DNA of 19,684 nucleotides, from positions 1-19,684 of the forward strand of contig JAHIPE010000039.1 of the NCBI GenBank assembly GCA_018894655.1. The letters run 5' to 3'. Within the stretch, counting starts at the first letter, position 1. Every line of letters begins with the position of its first letter. The notes under the pieces were generated by a model. The model was given only the letters and a program-made list of their open reading frames with translations, did not search any database and was not told the DNA's origin. This stretch comes from Actinomycetota bacterium (lineage in GTDB: Bacteria; Actinomycetota; Geothermincolia; Fen-727; Anoxymicrobiaceae). This document shows, in pieces, positions 15,213-19,684 of this stretch. The translations under genes were made by a program, and so were the position numbers.

Positions 15213-15374
15213 GTGCCCCGTTCCATAAATACGGTGTCGTATCGAGAGCGCCGAGGCGCCGCTCATGCAAGGCGCGCGACCGAGCTGTACTCCGTGAGTA
15301 CCGCGAGGGAGCGGAACGCAGCAGGTGCGGGTGCATCGACGTTCGAATGCAAGCGTATTTATGGAACGGGGTAC
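15213..15374 (+). repeat. 162-bp palindromic repeat, copy B, between dnaE and the Cys-rich gene
   Basis: It has the same length and orientation as the copy in cinA, with eight substitutions and no gaps. Inverted ends are at 15213–15233 and 15354–15374. It is flanked by TAA on both sides (15210–15212 and 15375–15377), consistent with a short target duplication. The last base forms part of the TAG stop (15374–15376) of the minus-strand Cys-rich gene. Seven of the eight differences from copy A fall in the central hairpin. The remaining 58 bases back to dnaE contain GGGGTC/GACCCC and AACC/GGTT inverted repeats but no gene. Confidence 0.93.
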
Positions 15375-15580
15375 TAAGGCTCGGGGTACTCGAGCACCGT
15401 GTTGACCCCGGGGTCCTGGAAACAGTCGGGGCAGAACGCTAGAATCTGGCCCCCGCCGCATCCGAAGCCGTAGTCCTCGAGCTTTACGCAGAGGTTGCAC
15501 AGTGGGATGCCGCATCCAAAGCATGCCACCACCGCCCTCACCTCGGCACAGAAATGACAATCAGTTTCCTCGTCTATCAA
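15374..15580 (-). CDS. Small Cys-rich, probable zinc-binding protein
   Basis: The 68-residue product has nine cysteines, eight of them arranged as four CxxC-like pairs: C8/C11, C20/C23, C28/C31 and C50/C53, with one more at C41. This pattern suggests two zinc sites, like a B-box or double zinc ribbon; I do not recognise the exact family. Regular spacing of the pairs argues that it is a real gene despite its size. The start is TTG at 15580, with only a weak G-rich stretch upstream and no ATG or GTG before the next in-frame stop, so the start is uncertain. The stop codon TAG is formed at the junction with the 162-bp repeat; before insertion it would have been TAA with the same protein end (YPEP). 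It converges on dnaE and is divergent from hisD. Confidence 0.65.
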   Translation of the reverse strand: MIDEETDCHFCAEVRAVVACFGCGIPLCNLCVKLEDYGFGCGGGQILAFCPDCFQDPGVNTVLEYPEP

Positions 15581-15622
15581 TATGGCCCCCGGTGCGCTGT
15601 TACGGCATCAGCCGCGTTGGGT

Positions 15623-15628
15623 TATACT
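15623..15628 (+). promoter_or_regulatory. Candidate -10 box of the his operon
   Basis: TATACT matches five of six bases of the -10 consensus and lies 24 bases before the hisD ATG. The expected -35 region (around 15600–15605, TTACGG) is poor. TAAGG at 15641–15645 is the likely hisD ribosome binding site. Confidence 0.4.
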
Positions 15629-15652
15629 TCGTTGTAAACGTAAGGCTTTCTA

Positions 15653-16957
15653 ATGATAAACACGTTCGAGATAACAAGACAAGGTGACATGGAAGCGGCG
15701 CTGAAGAAGATCCGCAGAGCTTCAGCCGCGCGCAAAGAGATTGAGGACGATGTCCTGGCAATAATCACCGACGTCTACGAACGTAGGGATGACGCGGTCC
15801 TCGAGTGGACCCGCGAGTACGACGGGGTTCTGATGGAGGTTGAGGACCTGGAGGTGTCCCGCCGAGAAGTGGAAGCGGCCTGGGAGACCCTGGACGAGGA
15901 GACACGCGAGGCGCTACGGTCAGCCGAGGGCAGGATCGCCGCGTTCGCCCGCCGTAGCGGCCTGCCGGCCGACTGGGAGGAAGAGGTAAGCCCGGGGGTG
16001 ACGGTGGGGGAGGTCAACCGACTCCTGGATCCGGTCGGGATCTACGTGCCCGGGGGGAGGTTTCCGTACCCCTCAACCGTCCTGATGACGGGGGTGCCCG
16101 CACGGGAGGCCGGGGTGAAAGAGATACTGTTCTCGGTACCCCCCGACAGGGAGGGGATGTCCAACAACGTGACGCTGGCGGCAACACTGCTGGTGGGGAA
16201 CTGCCGCGTTTTCCGTATGGGGGGTGCGCAGGCGATCGCCGCCATGGCGTTAGGAACCGGGACCGTTCCAGAGTGCCGGATGGTGGCCGGTCCGGGGAAC
16301 GTGTACGTGACATGCGCCAAGAGGTTGTTCTCCGGCTATGGTTATGCGAAGGCGAATGTGAAGACGGACCTTGAGGCGGGGCCTAGCGAGATCGCGGTCT
16401 ACGTTGACGGCTCGGCCGATGTCTCGTTCGCGGTGGCGGACGTTCTGGCCCAACTGGAGCATGACCCGCAGGCGATAGCGGTGATGGTATCGGAGTCAGC
16501 CGATGTCCTGCAGTCGGCCAGTGGGGTGCTGGAGGGCCTCTCGGAAGGCCTGGACGCGGGACCGGGGGAGGAGGGCACGGTCAACCTGGTCAGATGCGAT
16601 TCGGCCCAACTGGCGGTATCGTTCCTGAACCGCCTGGCGCCGGAACACCTGGAACTGATGGTGGAGGGAGCGTCGGAGCTGGTGGGTGAGATAACCGCGG
16701 CGGGATGCGTGTTTGTCGGCCCCTACTCCGCCGTAGCGCTGGGGGATTACCTGGCGGGGCCCAGCCACGTACTGCCCACCGGAGGGTCCGCGGCAAGGCT
16801 TTCCGGCCTGAGCCCGAGGGATTTCATGCGAACCATGAACGTGGTCAGTTACACCGGAGAGGGGTTCAAGGGGGACGCCGAGGTGGCCGGGCGGTTGGCC
16901 CGACTGGAGGGTTTCGAGAAGCACGCGCTGTCGTTGGATATAAGGTTGAGACACTAA
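15653..16957 (+). CDS. hisD: Histidinol dehydrogenase
   Basis: The 434-residue zinc enzyme performs the last two steps of histidine synthesis, oxidising histidinol to histidine with NAD. Family segments appear in order: PVGIYVPGGRFPYPSTVLM, GGAQAIAAMALGTG, VAGPGNVYV, EAGPSEIAV, AQLEHDPQA, NRLAPEHLEL with the catalytic pair E331/H332, and GPSHVLPTGG. Length is normal. ATG 15653 follows TAAGG at a good distance; ATG 15689 is a weaker alternative. It is the first gene of a five-gene his cluster and is followed by hisB after 17 bases. Confidence 0.96.
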   Translation: MINTFEITRQGDMEAALKKIRRASAARKEIEDDVLAIITDVYERRDDAVLEWTREYDGVLMEVEDLEVSRREVEAAWETLDEETREALRSAEGRIAAFARRSGLPADWEEEVSPGVTVGEVNRLLDPVGIYVPGGRFPYPSTVLMTGVPAREAGVKEILFSVPPDREGMSNNVTLAATLLVGNCRVFRMGGAQAIAAMALGTGTVPECRMVAGPGNVYVTCAKRLFSGYGYAKANVKTDLEAGPSEIAVYVDGSADVSFAVADVLAQLEHDPQAIAVMVSESADVLQSASGVLEGLSEGLDAGPGEEGTVNLVRCDSAQLAVSFLNRLAPEHLELMVEGASELVGEITAAGCVFVGPYSAVALGDYLAGPSHVLPTGGSAARLSGLSPRDFMRTMNVVSYTGEGFKGDAEVAGRLARLEGFEKHALSLDIRLRH

Positions 16958-16974
16958 CATCAGGAGGTGCGGGT

Positions 16975-17562
16975 TTGTCCAGAAAAGGTAGATGTGAGCG
17001 AAAGACCAGGGAGACCGATATCAGAGTGGAGCTGGATCTCGATGGGAGTGGCTCGACCGCGGTTTCCACCGGCCTGCCGTTTTTCGACCATATGCTCGAT
17101 CTGATGTTCCGGCACGCGTTCGTGGACCTCGACATCGAGGCGCGGGGGGACCTGGATGTTGACGGGCACCACACCGCCGAGGATACCGGCATCGCTATCG
17201 GCAAGGCGCTCACCCAGGCGCTCGGTGACAAGCGGGGGATAAACCGGTTCGGCTTCAGCCTGGTGCCGATGGACGAGTGCCTCTCGGAGGTCGCCCTGGA
17301 TATAAGCGGTCGGCCGCTCCTGGTGTACGCGGTGGAACTCGCCCAGGAGCCACTTGGCAACTTCGACCCGGCCCTGGCACGGGACTTCTTCGCCGCACTG
17401 GTCAACGAGGCCGGGTTAACGCTGCACATCACCCTCAAGCGGGCTGGAGGGCTCCACCACGGCCTGGAATCGGTGTTCAAGGCCGTAGGCCGCGCTATCA
17501 AGATGGCGGTGGAGAGGGACCCGCGCTCAGACGACATACCCAGCACAAAAGGCACGCTGTGA
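16975..17562 (+). CDS. hisB: Imidazoleglycerol-phosphate dehydratase
   Basis: The 195-residue manganese enzyme converts imidazoleglycerol phosphate to imidazole acetol phosphate in histidine synthesis. It shows FFDHML (36–41), DGHHTAEDTG with metal ligands H65, H66 and E69, the mid-protein DISGRPLLVY, and the second metal site GLHHGLESVFKA. It is a monofunctional dehydratase with no phosphatase domain. The start is TTG at 16975, chosen because AGGAGG (16962–16967) lies seven bases upstream; the longer open frame overlaps hisD and is not family sequence. The stop overlaps the hisH start (GTGA at 17559–17562). HisC, the aminotransferase that acts next, is not encoded between hisD and hisB as it is in Streptomyces. 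Confidence 0.95.
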   Translation: MSRKGRCERKTRETDIRVELDLDGSGSTAVSTGLPFFDHMLDLMFRHAFVDLDIEARGDLDVDGHHTAEDTGIAIGKALTQALGDKRGINRFGFSLVPMDECLSEVALDISGRPLLVYAVELAQEPLGNFDPALARDFFAALVNEAGLTLHITLKRAGGLHHGLESVFKAVGRAIKMAVERDPRSDDIPSTKGTL

Positions 17563-18182
17563 CCTCGAGAATCGGGATCGCCGACTACGGTATGGGTAAC
17601 CTCCGCAGCGTAGAGAAGGGGTTTGAGAAGGTCGGCATAAGCGCGGAGATCTGTACGCGCCCCGAGGGACTGGGTGATTACGACGGGCTGGTCCTGCCCG
17701 GTGTGGGCGCGTTTGGGGACGCCATGGAGAACCTGAAGGGGATGGGCATGGCGGACGCGCTCATCGACTACATCAACAGCGGCAGGCAACTGCTGGGCAT
17801 CTGCCTGGGAATGCAGCTTCTCTTCACCTTCAGCGAAGAGCACGGCAGGAGCGAAGGGCTTGGGGTAATACCCGGCAGTGTCGTCAGGTTGCCCGGGAGG
17901 GTAAAGGTACCCCACATTGGCTGGAACGTGATGGACAGGGCGCAAGACGTGTCCCTGTTCGAGGGCGTAAGCAGCGGCTCGCGTTTCTACTTCGTGCACT
18001 CCTTCTACTGCCAGCCGGACGACGAGGCATGGACCGTAGGCACGACACAGTACGGGGTGGAGTTTGCCAGCGCCGCCGGCGCAGGGAACGTGTGGGGGGT
18101 ACAGTTCCACCCGGAGAAGAGCAGCCTTTTAGGCCTGGAGATACTGAGGAACTTCGGACGGATGGTAACGGGAGTGAGTTGA
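17559..18182 (+). CDS. hisH: Imidazole glycerol phosphate synthase, glutaminase subunit
   Basis: This 207-residue class I glutamine amidotransferase supplies ammonia to HisF. The nucleophile is C82 in GICLGMQ and the His-Glu pair is H184/E186 in VQFHPEKS. The N-terminal IADYGMGNLRSV, LPGVGAFGDAM and PHIGWN segments are typical of HisH. The start is GTG at 17559, overlapping the hisB stop, and the stop overlaps the hisA start (TGATG), so translation of the three genes is probably coupled. The partner HisF is encoded two genes downstream. Confidence 0.95.
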   Translation: MTSRIGIADYGMGNLRSVEKGFEKVGISAEICTRPEGLGDYDGLVLPGVGAFGDAMENLKGMGMADALIDYINSGRQLLGICLGMQLLFTFSEEHGRSEGLGVIPGSVVRLPGRVKVPHIGWNVMDRAQDVSLFEGVSSGSRFYFVHSFYCQPDDEAWTVGTTQYGVEFASAAGAGNVWGVQFHPEKSSLLGLEILRNFGRMVTGVS

Positions 18183-18925
18183 TGACGGGTTTCACGGTCA
18201 TACCCGCGGTTGATATCCGGGGGGGCAAGTGCGTCCGCCTGTACCGCGGGCTCCCCGAGCGGGAGACGGTCTTTGACGAGGACCCCCTGGAGGCGGCTAT
18301 GCGCTGGGAGCAGGAAGGCGCTTCCTTGCTCCACGTGGTGGACCTGGACGGTGCGTTCGAGGGAAGGCCGGTCAACGGGGGGGTCATCGCGCGTATTGCG
18401 GAAAGACTGACGATACCGGTCCAGGTTGGAGGGGGTATCAGGAACACCGGGGACGCATGCTCTTACATAGACGCCGGTGTGTCGAGGGTGATAGTCGGCA
18501 CCGCCGCCTTCGAGAGCACCAGTTGGTTGGAGGAGGTTGCCGGGGAGCTGGGGGAGCGCCTGTCGGTGGGGTTGGATTTAAAGGATGGAAGGGTCGCGGT
18601 CTCCGGCTGGACAAGTGATAGCGGGTTGCCTGCCCGTGAGGCGTTGGAGCGCCTGGCCGGCGCGGGGGTGAGGAGAATAATCTACACCAACGTTGGTAGG
18701 GACGGCACCCTGAAAGGTCCGGACCTCGAAGGCATCGAGGAGCTGGCGCGGGTATCTCCGGTGCCCATGATCGCCTCCGGTGGTGTCGGAGGCGTTGAGG
18801 ACTTGCTGGGCGTCTGGCGGTTGAGGGGCCTGGGGGTTGAGGGGGTCATAGTGGGAATGGCGCTCTACCGCGGGCTGCTTACCCTGCCGGAAGCCCTTCA
18901 GGCGGTCCGGAACGGGAGGCCCTGA
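18182..18925 (+). CDS. hisA: ProFAR isomerase (HisA; PriA-type bifunctionality possible)
   Basis: The 247-residue TIM barrel isomerises ProFAR to PRFAR in histidine synthesis. The catalytic aspartates are D11 (PAVDIRGGKCVRL) and D174 (GRDGTLKGP). The phosphate-binding GGG/GG loops IPVQVGGGIRN and IASGGVGGVEDL are present. In Streptomyces and Mycobacterium the equivalent gene, priA, also serves tryptophan synthesis in place of trpF. Here the loop reads VQVGGGIR rather than the VELSGGIR of mycobacterial PriA, so plain HisA activity is the simpler call; GWTSDS keeps the Trp seen in both types. The gene overlaps hisH by one base and hisF by one base. Confidence 0.92.
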   Translation: MTGFTVIPAVDIRGGKCVRLYRGLPERETVFDEDPLEAAMRWEQEGASLLHVVDLDGAFEGRPVNGGVIARIAERLTIPVQVGGGIRNTGDACSYIDAGVSRVIVGTAAFESTSWLEEVAGELGERLSVGLDLKDGRVAVSGWTSDSGLPAREALERLAGAGVRRIIYTNVGRDGTLKGPDLEGIEELARVSPVPMIASGGVGGVEDLLGVWRLRGLGVEGVIVGMALYRGLLTLPEALQAVRNGRP

Positions 18926-19683
18926 TGCTTGCCAAGCGAATAATTCCCTGCATGGACGTGGAGAGCGGCAGGGTCGTGAAGGGAGTCCATTTCGTCAACC
19001 TGCGGGACGCGGGGGACCCGGTCGAACTGGCGGCGTTCTACGACAGGGAAGGGGCCGACGAGCTGGTCTTCCTGGACATAACCGCCTCGCACGAAGAGCG
19101 TGATACGAAGGTAGAGCTTGCCGGGAGGGCCGGGGACGAGGTATTCATCCCCTACGTCATCGGGGGTGGCATCGGCTCCCTGGACGACATCAGGCGGATA
19201 CTGAAAGCAGGTGCCGACAAGGTCTCCATTAACACCGCCGCGGTGGAGGACCCCTCGCTCATAACCCGTGCCGCGGAGAGGTTCGGAAGCCAGTGCGTCG
19301 TGGTTGCGATCGACGGAAGAATGCGGCCTGATGGCACCTGGAAGGTGTTCACCCACGGTGGGCGCACACCGACCGGCATCGACCTGCTCGAGTGGGCAGG
19401 GGAGGTACAGCGGCTGGGAGCGGGGGAGATAATGCTCACCAGTATGGACCGCGACGGCACCAAGGTGGGCTACGACATCCCCATGACCCGGGCGGTCTGC
19501 CGGGCGGTGTCGATTCCAGTGATAGCAAGCGGTGGAGCGGGCAACCTCGAGCACCTGGCGGAAGCCATTGAGCAGACCGGGTGCGACGCGGTGCTGGCCG
19601 CGAGCATATTCCACTACCGCGAGCATACGATAGCGGAGGCGAAGCAGTACCTGGCATCGCGGGGTATAGAGGTCCGGCTCTAG
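18925..19683 (+). CDS. hisF: Imidazole glycerol phosphate synthase, cyclase subunit
   Basis: The 252-residue TIM barrel uses ammonia from HisH to turn PRFAR into imidazoleglycerol phosphate (the HisB substrate) and AICAR. The catalytic pair is D11 (IIPCMDV) and D130 (VVVAIDGR). Other family segments are VIGGGIGSLDDI, GADKVSINTAA, EIMLTSMDRDGTK and IASGGAGNLEHL. ATG 18925 overlaps the hisA stop (TGATG). The gene is complete; its TAG stop is at 19681–19683, one base before the window ends. hisI, hisE and hisG must lie elsewhere or just downstream. Confidence 0.96.
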   Translation: MLAKRIIPCMDVESGRVVKGVHFVNLRDAGDPVELAAFYDREGADELVFLDITASHEERDTKVELAGRAGDEVFIPYVIGGGIGSLDDIRRILKAGADKVSINTAAVEDPSLITRAAERFGSQCVVVAIDGRMRPDGTWKVFTHGGRTPTGIDLLEWAGEVQRLGAGEIMLTSMDRDGTKVGYDIPMTRAVCRAVSIPVIASGGAGNLEHLAEAIEQTGCDAVLAASIFHYREHTIAEAKQYLASRGIEVRL

Positions 19684-19684
19684 T

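Noticed and set aside
15213..15377. Copy B of the repeat read as a free-standing 54-codon gene (GTG start to TAA)
   Set aside because: There is no ribosome binding site, the frame follows directly from the repeat's phased structure, and a TAA lies immediately upstream; a standing gene is not supported.
15366..15390. Nine-base direct repeat CGGGGTACT at the end of copy B and in the adjacent coding region
   Set aside because: The second occurrence simply encodes EYP in the Cys-rich protein and copy A has no such neighbour, so chance is the best explanation.
18182..18925. Calling the isomerase PriA (dual His/Trp) outright
   Set aside because: The VQVGGGIR loop is HisA-like rather than the VELSGGIR of mycobacterial PriA; the presence or absence of trpF elsewhere cannot be seen.
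1..19684. CRISPR array, prophage, integron or toxin–antitoxin system
   Set aside because: No regularly spaced direct repeats beyond the two-unit 40-bp repeat, no integrase or phage gene, and nearly all space is filled by recognisable housekeeping genes.

Overview
The window is a GC-rich stretch of bacterial chromosome, densely packed with housekeeping genes and with very short gaps. The order ileS–lspA–(lgt)–rluD–…–dnaE–hisD–hisB–hisH–hisA–hisF matches the chromosomal order I know from Actinomycetota (Streptomyces has ileS, lspA, rluD, dnaE and the his genes in one neighbourhood). Frequent GTG/TTG starts, frequent ATA and AGG codons, a chemoreceptor gene and an extra lgt point to a deep-branching, possibly thermophilic or subsurface actinobacterial lineage (Geothermincolia-like) rather than a streptomycete. 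That placement is an inference, not a measurement.

Layout. Positions 1–2012 hold the end of an unidentified gene, a chemoreceptor with no external sensing domain, and a YajQ-family nucleotide-binding protein. Positions 2082–4138 hold pgsA (phosphatidylglycerol-phosphate synthesis) overlapping cinA. Positions 4148–9244 hold a probable promoter, a hairpin-rich leader, then ileS, lspA, lgt and an RluD-type pseudouridine synthase; lspA and lgt act in the same lipoprotein maturation pathway. A 172-bp gap with inverted repeats separates this block from two minus-strand genes: aroF (DAHP synthase) and a RecB-like Fe-S nuclease. dnaE (replicative polymerase) runs divergently from the nuclease. A small Cys-rich minus-strand gene follows, and hisD-B-H-A-F fills 15653–19683 with overlapping or nearly touching genes.

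The most unusual item is a 162-bp repeat with 21-bp terminal inverted repeats, present twice at about 95 % identity. One copy (3368–3529) sits in frame inside cinA and adds 54 residues to the middle of the protein without breaking it. The other (15213–15374) ends exactly at the stop codon of the Cys-rich gene, where the insertion changed TAA to TAG without changing the protein. The element is a multiple of three long, is open in one frame on both strands, and its inverted ends are phased so that both orientations begin VPRSINT and end RIYGTG. It also folds as a multi-arm structure. This resembles the protein-coding palindromic elements of Rickettsia in behaviour, but I do not recognise its sequence.

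Smaller oddities are a 40-bp tandem repeat that supplies the C-terminus of the nuclease, a GGGGTC/GACCCC inverted-repeat remnant between rluD and aroF, two mutually exclusive hairpins just upstream of ileS, and a his operon with no hisC between hisD and hisB. No tRNA, rRNA, CRISPR array, intact transposase or phage gene is visible, and no gap without a gene exceeds 300 bases.
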